Below, piece by piece: positions 9,765 to 18,239 of a DNA stretch of 64,000 nt. Under the pieces are notes generated by a model that made no database searches, was not told the DNA's origin, and saw only the letters and a list, made by a program, of their open reading frames with translations. The position numbers and the translations under genes are program-made. Origin of the DNA: Tepidicaulis marinus (lineage in GTDB: Bacteria > Pseudomonadota > Alphaproteobacteria > Parvibaculales > Parvibaculaceae); assembly GCF_000739695.1 (NCBI RefSeq), contig NZ_BBIO01000005.1, positions 143,897-207,896 of the forward strand. Direction: 5' to 3'. The stretch's first letter is position 1. Each line of letters begins with the position of its first letter.

Positions 9765-10661
9765 TCACCGGCTCACCTGCCCATCTTCATCCTTGAAATA
9801 CCGGAAGAAGTCGGAATCGGGCGAGAGAATGAGCGTCGTGGAATCGCCCTTCAGGCCGTCCCGGTAGGCTTGCATGGACCGGTAGAAAGCGAAGAAATCC
9901 GGGTCCTGGCCGAAAGCCTGGGCGAAGGTGCGGTTCCGCTCGGCATCGCCTTCACCGCGGATGCGTTCGGCATCGCGCTGGGCTTCGGCGAGAAGCACCG
10001 TCACATCGCGGTCGGCGCGCGAGCGCACACGCTGGGCCGTTTCCTGGCCTTGCGCGCGGAACTCGGCCGCTTCGCGCTCACGCTCCGTGCGCATGCGCCG
10101 GTAAATCGCTTCACTGTTTTCAGTCGGCAGGTCGGCCTGGCGGATACGCACATCCACCACTTCCACGCCGAATTCCTGTGCAGCCACATTGAACTTTTCT
10201 TCGATCCGCTGCATGAGCTCGGCGCGCTCGTCGCGCACCAGCGCTTCCAGCGTCGCCTCACCCAAAACGTTACGCAGATTGGAGAGGAAAATCGGCTGCA
10301 GCTTGTCGCTCGCCTGACGCATATCGCGCACGGACTGATAGAATTTCAGCGCGTCGACAATGCGGTAGCGGGCAAAGGCATCCACCACCAAACGCTTCTG
10401 ATCGGAGGTGATGATCACCTGTCCGCCTTCCCCGCCAACCTGACGGGCAGAGGTAAGGTTAAGAACGCGCTTGTCGATATAAACCACGTTCTGGATGAAG
10501 GGCAGTTTGAAATGCAGCCCCGGCTCGCGTTCCTGGCTCTTCACATCGCCGAACTGAATGACGAGCGCCTGCTGCGTTTCATCGACCGTATAAACGGAGG
10601 ACAGCCCGATAATGATAACGGCGGCGGCAAAAATAGCCGCGGCAATTGCGCTGGCTTTCAT
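9765..10661 (-). CDS. hflC: HflC, modulator subunit of the FtsH protease
   Basis: Membrane-anchored SPFH/prohibitin-domain protein that forms the HflKC cage around FtsH and tunes membrane-protein degradation. The 298 residues start with one transmembrane helix (about 5-22). The SPFH domain follows (ETQQALVIQFGDV, then PGLHFKLPFIQNV), then a long helical region rich in Arg, Glu and Gln (RTEREREAAEFRAQGQE). The hflK stop and hflC start overlap by one base (TAATG), so translation is probably coupled. Confidence 0.95.
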   Translation of the reverse strand: MKASAIAAAIFAAAVIIIGLSSVYTVDETQQALVIQFGDVKSQEREPGLHFKLPFIQNVVYIDKRVLNLTSARQVGGEGGQVIITSDQKRLVVDAFARYRIVDALKFYQSVRDMRQASDKLQPIFLSNLRNVLGEATLEALVRDERAELMQRIEEKFNVAAQEFGVEVVDVRIRQADLPTENSEAIYRRMRTEREREAAEFRAQGQETAQRVRSRADRDVTVLLAEAQRDAERIRGEGDAERNRTFAQAFGQDPDFFAFYRSMQAYRDGLKGDSTTLILSPDSDFFRYFKDEDGQVSR

Positions 10662-11746
10662 TACTGGGCCTCCTTCTTCTGCGACGCGCCCGGCGCAAGC
10701 TGGTTCAGGGGAAGATAGGGAACGGGGCCGCTGCCACCCGCTTTGGGATCGACGACGATCTTATTCATCCCGCTCAGCACGCCTTCCATCGTCTCCAGAT
10801 AGATGCGCTTGCGCGTAATGTCCTTGGCGCTCTTGTATTCGTTATAGATCGCCAGAAAGCGGTCCGCCTGACCTTGCGCCTGAGCAACGGTCTGCTCCTT
10901 ATAAGCTTCGGCAGCCTGCAAAATCTGGTCGGCTTCACCGCGCGCCCGCGGCACGACCGTATTGGCATAAGCTTCCGCCTCGTTGCGCAGCCGCTCCTGG
11001 TCGGCACGGGCGGCCTGCACATCGCGGAACGCATCTTCCACGGGCTTGGGCGGATCGACCGACTGGAGCTGCACTTCGAGCACTTCGATACCCGCGCCAT
11101 AATCATTCAGCGTGTTTTGCACCAGCTCCTGCACTTTCAGCTGCACTTCGTTACGCTGGGTGGTCAAGAGCACTTGCAGACCGGAAGAACCGACGATCTC
11201 GCGCATGGCGCTTTCGGCCACCGCTTTGACGACCGTATCCTTGCCTTCCACGTTGAAGAGATAATCCTGGGCATCGGCGATACGCCACAACACCACGAAA
11301 TCCACATCGACGATGTTTTCATCGCCCGTAAGCATCAGGCTCTCATCGATGCTGTTCTCACCGATATTCACCCGGTTGACCTTGGTCACAGAGGGGGAAT
11401 AGACCGTCTCGATCGGATAAGGCAGCTTGAAATGCAGCCCCGGCCCCGCCGTGCGCACCGCCTCGCCGAAGCGCAGCACCACGCCCTGCTGGTCCGTATC
11501 GACCCGGTAGAAAGAGCTCCAGCCCAGAAGGCCGAGGAGAATCAGCCCGACGACGATGAAGCCGCCGCTGCTACCGCCGCCCGAAGGCAATATGCCCCGA
11601 AGCCGCTCCTGACCTTTCCGGATCAGGTCCTCCAGATCCGGCGGCTCCTGCCCGCCCCGGCCGCCGCCGGAAGGAGGTTGACCCCAAGGCCCACGATTGC
11701 CGCCATTTTGCCAGCCACCGCCGCCGCTCTGATTGTTCCAGGGCAT
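10661..11746 (-). CDS. hflK: HflK, modulator subunit of the FtsH protease
   Basis: Partner of HflC in the FtsH-regulating complex of the inner membrane. The 361-residue product has the Gly/Asn/Trp-rich N-terminal tail typical of HflK (MPWNNQSGGGGWQ), and a transmembrane helix near residues 63-80. The SPFH domain (TDQQGVVLRFGEAV) and a charged coiled-coil region follow. GGGAAGAG-type spacing precedes the ATG. It is first in the leftward hflK-hflC-DUF2065-degP series and divergent from mrp across a 187-base spacer. Confidence 0.95.
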   Translation of the reverse strand: MPWNNQSGGGGWQNGGNRGPWGQPPSGGGRGGQEPPDLEDLIRKGQERLRGILPSGGGSSGGFIVVGLILLGLLGWSSFYRVDTDQQGVVLRFGEAVRTAGPGLHFKLPYPIETVYSPSVTKVNRVNIGENSIDESLMLTGDENIVDVDFVVLWRIADAQDYLFNVEGKDTVVKAVAESAMREIVGSSGLQVLLTTQRNEVQLKVQELVQNTLNDYGAGIEVLEVQLQSVDPPKPVEDAFRDVQAARADQERLRNEAEAYANTVVPRARGEADQILQAAEAYKEQTVAQAQGQADRFLAIYNEYKSAKDITRKRIYLETMEGVLSGMNKIVVDPKAGGSGPVPYLPLNQLAPGASQKKEAQ

Positions 11747-11841
11747 TCAGCTCTTCCCTTAATGTTGCGCTGTCGGTTCCGTTCGCTTGCCGCGCCCGGC
11801 CGCTTTGAGGGCGCCGGACCGCACAAATTCTTATGCTGCCT

Positions 11842-11869
11842 TTGGAAAAAGGCCTTGAGGGGTTATATG
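11842..11869 (+). promoter_or_regulatory. Possible sigma-70 promoter for mrp
   Basis: TTGGAA (11842-11847) and TATATG (11864-11869) are separated by 16 bases, each matching four of six consensus positions. The expected transcription start is about 55 bases before the mrp ATG. Confidence 0.35.
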
Positions 11870-11933
11870 ACAGGCAGGCCACCCGCGCAATCATACCCCC
11901 TTCAGGGATATAGGAAGAGGACCGGCAATATCC

Positions 11934-13052
11934 ATGTCTGTAACAAGGGAAGACGTTCTAAAAGCCCTCTCGGCCGTGACCGAACCCGAAACCGGTAAAG
12001 ACGTCGTGAGCGCGGGCATCGTGCAAGGGGTCGTCGTCAAGAACGGCAATATCGGTTTCTCCCTCGAAATCGACCCGAAAGAAGCCGAGGCGAAAGAGCC
12101 GCTGCGCCGGGCCTGCGAAGAAGCGGTCAAACAGATCAAGGGCGTTCTTTCCGTGACCGCCGTTCTGACTGCCCATAGCGACACGCCGTCCTCCTCCCGC
12201 CCCGCGCCCGCCGCGCCGAAGCGCGCGCCCTCCGCGCAAGCCGGCCCGCAAAACATTCCCGGCGTCAAAGCCATTGTGGCGGTCGCAAGCGGCAAGGGCG
12301 GCGTCGGCAAATCGACGCTCGCCGTCAACCTTGCCCTGGCGCTCGGCCATCTCGGCATGAAGGTCGGCCTGTTGGATGCGGATATTTACGGGCCCTCCGT
12401 GCCGCGCATGATGGGTCTTTCCGGCAAACCGCAAGTGAGCAAAGAAAAGAAACTCCTGCCGCTCGAAGCCTACGGCATCAAGACCATGTCGATCGGTTAC
12501 ATGGTCGATGACAGCACCGCCATGATCTGGCGCGGACCGATGGTGCAATCGGCGCTGACGCAAATGATGAGCGAGGTCGATTGGGGCGAGCTCGATGTGC
12601 TGATCGTGGACTTTCCCCCCGGCACGGGCGATGCGCAGCTGACCATGGTGCAGCGGGTGCCGCTCGCCGGCGCCGTCATTGTGTCGACGCCGCAGGAAAT
12701 CGCGCTGATGGATGCGCGCCGCGGCATTGCCATGTTCGAAAAAACCCATGTGCCCGTGTTCGGCATCGTGCAGAACATGGCCTATTACGAAGCGCCGGGC
12801 TCTGGCGAGAAGACCTATATTTTCGGGGAAGGCGGCGCAAAACGCGTGGCCGAGGAACTGCACGCCGACTTCCTGGGCGATGTGCCGCTCGTGCCGGAAA
12901 TCCGCGCGGGCATGGATGAGGGCAAGCCCATCGTTGCCACCGATCCGGGCAGCAAGGCGGCCGCCCCCTTCATGGATATCGCAACGCGCCTGGCCGCCAA
13001 ACTTTATGAGGAAGGCGGCACGAAGAAGCCGCCGAAGATTTCCATTTCATGA
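11934..13052 (+). CDS. mrp: Mrp/ApbC-type P-loop ATPase (Fe-S carrier family)
   Basis: Member of the Mrp/NBP35 family, which binds and passes on Fe-S clusters. The 372 residues start with a MIP18/DUF59-type domain (about 5-80), then a Pro/Ala/Ser-rich linker. The deviant Walker A motif GKGGVGKST (120-128), LLDADIYGPSVPRM, and VDFPPGTGD follow. The segment that usually holds a CxxC pair reads EAPGSGEK (286-293) and the whole protein has only one Cys, so bridging-cluster binding by the usual residues is not possible. It diverges from hflK and ends at a bidirectional terminator. Confidence 0.92.
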   Translation: MSVTREDVLKALSAVTEPETGKDVVSAGIVQGVVVKNGNIGFSLEIDPKEAEAKEPLRRACEEAVKQIKGVLSVTAVLTAHSDTPSSSRPAPAAPKRAPSAQAGPQNIPGVKAIVAVASGKGGVGKSTLAVNLALALGHLGMKVGLLDADIYGPSVPRMMGLSGKPQVSKEKKLLPLEAYGIKTMSIGYMVDDSTAMIWRGPMVQSALTQMMSEVDWGELDVLIVDFPPGTGDAQLTMVQRVPLAGAVIVSTPQEIALMDARRGIAMFEKTHVPVFGIVQNMAYYEAPGSGEKTYIFGEGGAKRVAEELHADFLGDVPLVPEIRAGMDEGKPIVATDPGSKAAAPFMDIATRLAAKLYEEGGTKKPPKISIS

Positions 13053-13066
13053 AGCGCGCCTGCGCA

Positions 13067-13110
13067 AAAGAAAACGGCCGGTCCCGCAAAGGACAGGCCG
13101 CTTCGTTTTA
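13067..13110. terminator. Bidirectional terminator after mrp
   Basis: Stem 13075-13084 with 13091-13100 has one internal mismatch and a 6-base loop. CTTCGTTTT follows on the plus strand and a T-rich run (complement of AAAAGAAAA) on the minus strand. It lies between convergent mrp and the small secreted-protein gene. Confidence 0.75.
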
Positions 13111-13122
13111 TGGCCCGAAGGA

Positions 13123-13464
13123 TCAGCGCCCTTCTTCGAGCGATGCCGTTTCGGTCACGCCCGCCGGGTTCGTCAGCTCCCACGTATCGCCCACGGAACG
13201 GCTTTCGGCCGAAGTGCAGTAAGGCTCGTTCTCGCCGGACGTGAAGCAAACCTCCTCGCCCTTCATTTCCCAGGTGCCGTCAACAGTGGTGCCGTCGGCC
13301 AGCGTCTGGCTATAGGTGCCGTCTTCATTGATATGCACCTGGCGCTCGCCGCTTTCCGGATTATTCACGACCACGGTATTGCCGTAGAAACTGGCCATCG
13401 GGTCGGCCATGGCAATGCCGGTCATGGACGCAAACGCAAACACAAGAGCTACGATGAAACGCAT
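13123..13464 (-). CDS. Small secreted or periplasmic protein, function unknown
   Basis: A 113-residue product with a clear N-terminal signal peptide (MRFIVALVFAFASMTGIAMA, probable cleavage after AMA). The mature part is about 93 residues, acidic, with a likely beta-rich fold (VHINEDGTYSQTL, TVDGTWEMKG) and two cysteines (EVCFTSG and PYCTSA) that could form a disulfide. The repeated G-T-W and D-G-T patterns recall lipocalin-like or META-like small beta barrels, but I do not recognise the family. An AGGAGG-like site lies upstream. The gene stands alone between two terminators. Confidence 0.8.
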   Translation of the reverse strand: MRFIVALVFAFASMTGIAMADPMASFYGNTVVVNNPESGERQVHINEDGTYSQTLADGTTVDGTWEMKGEEVCFTSGENEPYCTSAESRSVGDTWELTNPAGVTETASLEEGR

Positions 13465-13547
13465 CTCTTTCCTCCTCGGTTATCCTGGATTTCCCCCAAA
13501 AACGCCGTGCATGCTGACATGCGTTAACCATAAGGACAAGAGCAAAT

Positions 13548-13578
13548 CTGCACCCGGATGAAACAAATCCGGGCGCAG
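13548..13578 (-). terminator. Probable terminator after the SMP-30 gene
   Basis: A 12-bp stem with one mismatch (13548-13559 with 13567-13578) and a 7-base loop starts 12 bases after the stop of the leftward SMP-30-like gene. The downstream minus strand reads ATTTGCTCTTGT, a weak T tract. Confidence 0.5.
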
Positions 13579-13589
13579 AGTTTTCTGGC

Positions 13590-14507
13590 TTACTTGTTGT
13601 GGAAGTTGAGCGGCAGCCCGGCACGCGGCCAGGTGCATTTCACAAGCCGCCCCGTGGAGGACAGCGTCAGATACGCCGTCTTCAGATCCTTGCCGCCGAA
13701 ACAGATATTCGTGGTGATGAAATCGCCGGTCGCAAAATGCTCGATCTTCGAGCCGTCGGGCGAAATGGATGTAATACCGCCATTGAAGATCGTCGCGACA
13801 CAGACATTGCCTTGCGCATCGACCGCCAGCGAGTCGAAGAAATTGAGCCCCTGCGGCGCGCCGACGAAATTGCCCGGCAAAGGCCCGTCGCTTTTCTTGA
13901 TGACGCCCGGCTTTTCGATGTCGAAGCCCCAAAGCCGGCCCGGCACCGTGTCGGCGACATAAACCGTCTTTTCATCCGGCGAGAGGCCAACCCCGTTCGG
14001 GCTTTCAAGCGGAAACACCGCTTCGGTGATCATCGAGCCGTCGGGCTTTGCATAATAAAGCGCGCCGCGGTCCTTGATGCGCCCGCGCGACTTGCCAAGA
14101 TCGGTGAACCAGAAACCGCCCTCCTTGTCGAAGACGATATCGTTCGGCCCGTTCAAGGGACTGCCGTCGCATTCGGTGTAAAGCGTATCGACTTTTCCGG
14201 TCGCAAGATCGACGCGCTCGATGCGCCCGCCCGAATAATCCGGCGCGATGTCGCCCGGAATGGTCAACCCGTCCCGGTGATGCCATTCGAAGCCGCCATT
14301 GTTGCAAACATAAACCGCGCCGTCCGGCCCGATCGCCGCCCCGTTCGGCCCGCCACCAAGATCGGCGATGACTTCCACTTTGCCGTCTTCGCTGACGCGG
14401 CTGAGCGTGCCCCGCTCGATTTCCACCAGAATGACGCTGCCATCATCCATGGCGATCGGCCCTTCGGGAAATTTCAGACCGCTGGCAATTTCTTCCATCT
14501 CGAGCAT
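13590..14507 (-). CDS. SMP-30/gluconolactonase-family hydrolase
   Basis: A 305-residue six-bladed beta-propeller protein of the SMP-30/LRE family, whose members hydrolyse sugar lactones or related esters. Metal-ligand positions seen are Glu15 in KFPEGP, the Asn in NGPNDIVFD, and the Asp in FFDSLAVD; GPNGAAIGPDG and PNGVGLSPDEKTVYVAD are blade motifs. There is no signal peptide, so it is probably cytoplasmic. AGGGAGG precedes the ATG. The exact substrate cannot be told from sequence. It stands alone, upstream of the frmA-fghA pair in the same orientation. Confidence 0.85.
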   Translation of the reverse strand: MLEMEEIASGLKFPEGPIAMDDGSVILVEIERGTLSRVSEDGKVEVIADLGGGPNGAAIGPDGAVYVCNNGGFEWHHRDGLTIPGDIAPDYSGGRIERVDLATGKVDTLYTECDGSPLNGPNDIVFDKEGGFWFTDLGKSRGRIKDRGALYYAKPDGSMITEAVFPLESPNGVGLSPDEKTVYVADTVPGRLWGFDIEKPGVIKKSDGPLPGNFVGAPQGLNFFDSLAVDAQGNVCVATIFNGGITSISPDGSKIEHFATGDFITTNICFGGKDLKTAYLTLSSTGRLVKCTWPRAGLPLNFHNK

Positions 14508-14600
14508 GAAGCCCTCCCTGAAGTTGTGTTTATGGGAGGCATTCTGTCAGGCCGCTGCGCCGATGACTAGGGGAGCGCTGCGCGCATCACTTTCCCCACC

Positions 14601-14626
14601 GTCACCCCGGGCTCGTCCCGGGGTCC
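14601..14626. repeat. Palindromic intergenic repeat, single copy
   Basis: ACCCCGGG (14604-14611) and CCCGGGGT (14617-14624) form a perfect 8-bp stem with a 5-base loop, preceded by GTC and followed by CCA. The layout matches the family of GTC-A-(C-rich)-CCGGG palindromes that many alphaproteobacteria carry in intergenic DNA. Only one copy is visible here. It could also help terminate fghA transcripts, but it has no T run. Confidence 0.5.
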
Positions 14627-14659
14627 ATACGGCCTATCCCCATGCCGCAGCATGAGAGT

Positions 14660-15502
14660 TCAGCTCAGCCGCACCCGGTGAAATTCCAGATGATCTTCGA
14701 TGAAGGACTGAATGAAGAAATAAGAATGATCATAACCTTCCTGCCGGCGCAGGATGAGGCGCTGGCCGGCCTTCTCGCACGCTTCCTCGAAAAGCTCGGG
14801 CTTTAGTTGCTCGTCGAGAAACCCGTCCGCCATCCCCTGATCGATGAGAATTTCATCGAAGGCGTAGCGCGCCGCGCCGCTTTCCATCAAAAGCGCCGCA
14901 TCATGGGCGGCCCAGGCAGCCCGGTCCTTGCCGAGATAGGCGCTGAACGCTTTCTCCCCCCAGGGACAGCGCGCCGGGGAGACGATAGGTGCAAAGGCGG
15001 AGACAGAACGGAAGAGATCCGGATGTTTCAGTGCAAGCGTCAGTGCGCCGTGCCCGCCCATGGAATGACCGGAGATCCCGCGCCGTTCCATATCGAGCGG
15101 AAAGTTCGCGCTCAGCACATCCTGCAGATCGCGAGTGATGTAGCTTTCCATCTTGAAATGCGCCGCCCAGGGCGCCTCACGCGCATCGAGATAAAAGCCC
15201 GCGCCTTGGCCAAGATCATAGGCCTCGTCATTGGCGACGCCTTCGCCGCGCGGGCTCGTATCGGGCGCGGCAATGGCAAGACCAAGTTCGCTTGCTTTAC
15301 GGTACGCACCCGCCTTCGTAGTGAAATTGTCTTCCGTGCAGGTGAGGCCCGACAGCCAGATAAGCAGCGGGAACGGTCCCTCCCCCTCCGGCAGGAAAAG
15401 CGAAAAGCGCATGGGCGTGCCCGTCGCCGCCGAACCGTGGCGGCAAATGAGAACGCGCCCGCCGAAACAGCGGTGCTCTTCGAGAATTTCCAGATCGCTC
15501 AT
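14660..15502 (-). CDS. fghA: S-formylglutathione hydrolase
   Basis: Serine esterase that splits S-formylglutathione into formate and glutathione, the second step of glutathione-dependent formaldehyde removal. The 280-residue alpha/beta hydrolase shows Ser147 in GHSMGG, a probable catalytic Asp226, and His259 in GYDHSYFF. Also visible are SGLTCTEDNF near residue 51 and DTSPRG near 81, hallmarks of the esterase D family. Its ATG overlaps the frmA stop by one base (TGATG), so the two enzymes are probably translationally coupled. Confidence 0.96.
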   Translation of the reverse strand: MSDLEILEEHRCFGGRVLICRHGSAATGTPMRFSLFLPEGEGPFPLLIWLSGLTCTEDNFTTKAGAYRKASELGLAIAAPDTSPRGEGVANDEAYDLGQGAGFYLDAREAPWAAHFKMESYITRDLQDVLSANFPLDMERRGISGHSMGGHGALTLALKHPDLFRSVSAFAPIVSPARCPWGEKAFSAYLGKDRAAWAAHDAALLMESGAARYAFDEILIDQGMADGFLDEQLKPELFEEACEKAGQRLILRRQEGYDHSYFFIQSFIEDHLEFHRVRLS

Positions 15503-16611
15503 CAGTAAACCACGACGGAACGGATGGAACGGCCCTCATGCATGAGATCGAAGCCTTTGTTGATCTCCTCGAGCGGCATCGTGTGGGTGATGAGATCGTC
15601 GATATTGATTTTGCCGTCCATATACCAATCGACGATCTTGGGCACGTCCGTGCGCCCGCGCGCCCCGCCAAAGGCCGAGCCTTTCCAGGTCCGCCCCGTG
15701 ACGAGCTGGAAGGGCCGCGTCGAAATTTCCTGGCCCGCGCCCGCAACGCCGATGATAACGCTCTCGCCCCAGCCCTTGTGACAGCATTCGAGCGCCTGGC
15801 GCATCGTGTCCGTGCGCCCGATACATTCAAAGCTCCAATCCGCGCCGCCGCCCGTCAGTTCCACGAGATGGGCGACAAGATCGCCGCTGACCTCTTTCGG
15901 GTTGACGAAATCGGTCATGCCGAATTTTTCGGCGAGCGGCTTTTTTGCCGGATTGATATCGACGCCGACGATCTGATCCGCGCCCACCATCCGCGCGCCC
16001 TGAATGACATTGAGCCCGATGCCGCCGAGCCCGAAAACGACGACCCGCGCGCCCGGCGTCACCTTGGCGGTGTTGACCACCGCGCCGATGCCGGTCGTCA
16101 CGCCGCAGCCGATATAGCAAACCTTGTCGAAAGGCGCGTCTTTACGGATTTTCGCCAGCGCGATTTCCGGCAGCACCGTGTAATTGGCAAAGGTCGAGCA
16201 GCCCATGTAATGAAAGATGGGCTTGCCCTTATAGGAAAAGCGGCTCGTGCCGTCCGGCATCAGGCCCTGCCCCTGCGTCGTGCGGATAGCCTGGCAGAGA
16301 TTGGTTTTGGGGTTGAGGCAATAATCGCACTCCCGGCACTCGGGCGTATAAAGCGGGATGACGTGATCGCCCGGCTTTAGCGAGGTCACGCCCGGCCCGC
16401 ACTCGGCGACGACGCCTGCCCCTTCATGGCCGAAGATGGAAGGGAAAAGCCCTTCCGGGTCCTCGCCCGAAAGCGTGAAGGCATCTGTGTGGCAAATGCC
16501 GCTCGCCTTGATCTCCACCAGAACTTCGCCGGCTTTCGGCCCTTCCAGTTGAACCGTCTCGATCTCAAGCGGTTTTCCGGCTTCGAAAGCGACTGCCGCA
16601 CGCACGTCCAT
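15502..16611 (-). CDS. frmA: S-(hydroxymethyl)glutathione dehydrogenase (class III alcohol dehydrogenase)
   Basis: Zinc enzyme that oxidises the glutathione adduct of formaldehyde to S-formylglutathione with NAD; it can also reduce S-nitrosoglutathione. The 369 residues carry the catalytic zinc ligands Cys40 (GICHTD) and His62 with Glu63 (GHEGAG). The structural zinc cysteines are 92, 95, 98 and 106 (CRECDYC...C), and a Rossmann motif GLGGIG is present. CAGGGAGAG lies just upstream of the ATG. It forms an operon with fghA; no frmR-like regulator is next to it. Confidence 0.97.
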   Translation of the reverse strand: MDVRAAVAFEAGKPLEIETVQLEGPKAGEVLVEIKASGICHTDAFTLSGEDPEGLFPSIFGHEGAGVVAECGPGVTSLKPGDHVIPLYTPECRECDYCLNPKTNLCQAIRTTQGQGLMPDGTSRFSYKGKPIFHYMGCSTFANYTVLPEIALAKIRKDAPFDKVCYIGCGVTTGIGAVVNTAKVTPGARVVVFGLGGIGLNVIQGARMVGADQIVGVDINPAKKPLAEKFGMTDFVNPKEVSGDLVAHLVELTGGGADWSFECIGRTDTMRQALECCHKGWGESVIIGVAGAGQEISTRPFQLVTGRTWKGSAFGGARGRTDVPKIVDWYMDGKINIDDLITHTMPLEEINKGFDLMHEGRSIRSVVVY

Positions 16612-16729
16612 GGGGGCTCTCCCTGATTGGGTTTTAATTCTGGCTGGGTTCTGATTCCGGCGGGCATTGTCGGCAGCCAGCCCTCAACATGCAAGGCCGG
16701 GTCTTGGGCAAAGAGGCGAAAAACGCGTG

Positions 16730-17128
16730 CTACCAGACCGTCTCGAAACTTTCTTCCAGATAACCGAGCCAGCTCTCCACCCGGTACTTGTTGCCGCCGA
16801 AATCGGGCAGCGCCGTTTCGGAGCGCGAATAAATGGCGATGCTGGATTTGCCCTCGCCTTCCGCGCAGGCCTGGAAGGTCACGATCTCGGGCAGATTGAG
16901 AAAGAAGGAGCGCTGCACATAAGTGTGCTGCCCCTCGTCTCTGTCCTGCAGCCGCTCGACCATGCCGGGCTCGAGCTTGATGAGCCGGAGAAGCCGTTCC
17001 TCGAGCGCTTCGGGCGGCGCGCTGAAAACAGGGGAATAGCGATGCGGCACCGCCGCCTGACACAGGCCCTGAGGCGCGACGAGATAATGGCTGGCGGCGA
17101 AAGGAAGGGTCAGTGTTTCAAATTTCAT
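16730..17128 (-). CDS. DUF1499 family protein, paralog A
   Basis: A 132-residue protein without a signal peptide. It carries DUF1499-type motifs: YLVAPQGLC near residue 15, PHRYSPVF, QHTYVQRS, and the closing block GKSSIAIYSRS...GGNKYRVESWL. It is equal in length and closely similar in pattern to the next gene (17280-17678), which points to tandem duplication. DUF1499 has no settled biochemical role. The ribosome-binding site is weak. It is the last gene of the leftward thyA-folA-DUF1499-DUF1499 series. Confidence 0.8.
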   Translation of the reverse strand: MKFETLTLPFAASHYLVAPQGLCQAAVPHRYSPVFSAPPEALEERLLRLIKLEPGMVERLQDRDEGQHTYVQRSFFLNLPEIVTFQACAEGEGKSSIAIYSRSETALPDFGGNKYRVESWLGYLEESFETVW

Positions 17129-17279
17129 GGGGCACGCGCTCTTGTTTAAAGGCGCGGCAGGCCACCACGAACTGCCGGATCTGTTGCGGAAACTCTATCT
17201 ACGCACACGTTACGCACTGATACCTAGCACTGCTACCCGCGCTCTTAATGCGGCGCTTGTCCCAGCCGATGCGGACCTC

Positions 17280-17678
17280 TCACCCCTGCCGCCGCACTGC
17301 CTCTTCCAGCTTGGCGAGCCAATTGTCGATCCGCTTCTTATTTGCCCCGAGGTCAGACCAACCATAGACCGAGCGGCTGTAAAGCGCGAGGGTGGATTTA
17401 CCGCCCTCCACCTCCAGCGCCTCGAAGGTGATCCAGTCGGGGAAACCGAGAAGCGCCGTGCGCTGAACGAATTCATGCTGGCCGGGCGCCGTTTCCACAT
17501 TGCGCCGGCGCGTGCGCGGCTGCTTGAGAATGAGATCGCTCATCAGCGCATCGAGCTTTTCGCGGCTCATGGAAAATACCGGGGCCGTGCGATGGGGCGC
17601 AGCCTTCTCGCAAAACCCTTCCGGGGCGACGAGATATTGATTGGGAGAGGGCTTGAGCGTCAGCGTTCTGAAATTCAT
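17280..17678 (-). CDS. DUF1499 family protein, paralog B
   Basis: A 132-residue protein sharing its motif series with the gene at 16730-17128: FxTLTL at the N-terminus, YLVAPEGFC, PHRTAPVF, GQHEFVQR, GKSTLALYSRS and NKKRIDNWLAKLEE. The two differ mainly in the middle, where this copy is more basic (KQPRTRRR). GGAGGGA precedes the ATG. It lies 36 bases downstream of folA, so it is probably co-transcribed with folA and thyA. The function is unknown, and the link to folate metabolism is only positional. Confidence 0.82.
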   Translation of the reverse strand: MNFRTLTLKPSPNQYLVAPEGFCEKAAPHRTAPVFSMSREKLDALMSDLILKQPRTRRRNVETAPGQHEFVQRTALLGFPDWITFEALEVEGGKSTLALYSRSVYGWSDLGANKKRIDNWLAKLEEAVRRQG

Positions 17679-17714
17679 CTGTCTTGTCCCTCCCGCCCGC
17701 CGGCCTTCGGCAAT

Positions 17715-18227
17715 TCAGCGGCGCTCATAAATGACAATGGAAAAATCCGCGCTGTCCTTTTCCCCGGCGGCATGGCGGGTGCGAGAGACCTCATGCCACT
17801 CCCCCTCATCGAAAGCGGGAAAATGAACATCCCCCTCCGGGCATGCATGCACTTCCGTGATATAGAGCCGCGTCGCCTTGGGGAAAGCGGCGCGGTAAAT
17901 CTGCGCCCCGCCGATAATGGCAACCTCATCGACGCCGAGCTCGCGGGCGAGCGCCGCGCCGCGCGCGAGCGCCTCGTCCACGGAGCCTGCAACCTCCGCC
18001 CCTTCCGCCTGAAAGCCCGCCTGGCCCGTCACCACGATATTGGGGCGGCCCGGCAAAGGCTTTCTCGGCAGCGAATCCCAGGTCTTGCGGCCCATGATGA
18101 TGGGCTTGCCCAGCGTCACGGCCTTGAAATGCCTCATGTCGCCGGAAATCTTCCAGGGCAGATCACCCCCCTGCCCGATCACACCGTTCTCGGCAATGGC
18201 GACCACGAAGGAGATGTGAAGCGGCAT
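17715..18227 (-). CDS. folA: Dihydrofolate reductase
   Basis: Reduces dihydrofolate to tetrahydrofolate with NADPH, recycling the dihydrofolate made by thymidylate synthase. The 170 residues show the classical motifs: VAIAENGVIGQGGDLPW with the Met20-type loop, the acidic substrate residue in ISGDMRHF, MGRKTWDSLP, and GGAQIY near the C-terminal third. It lies 12 bases after thyA in the same direction, a common pairing. Confidence 0.96.
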   Translation of the reverse strand: MPLHISFVVAIAENGVIGQGGDLPWKISGDMRHFKAVTLGKPIIMGRKTWDSLPRKPLPGRPNIVVTGQAGFQAEGAEVAGSVDEALARGAALARELGVDEVAIIGGAQIYRAAFPKATRLYITEVHACPEGDVHFPAFDEGEWHEVSRTRHAAGEKDSADFSIVIYERR

Positions 18228-18239
18228 ATCCCGGCCCGC

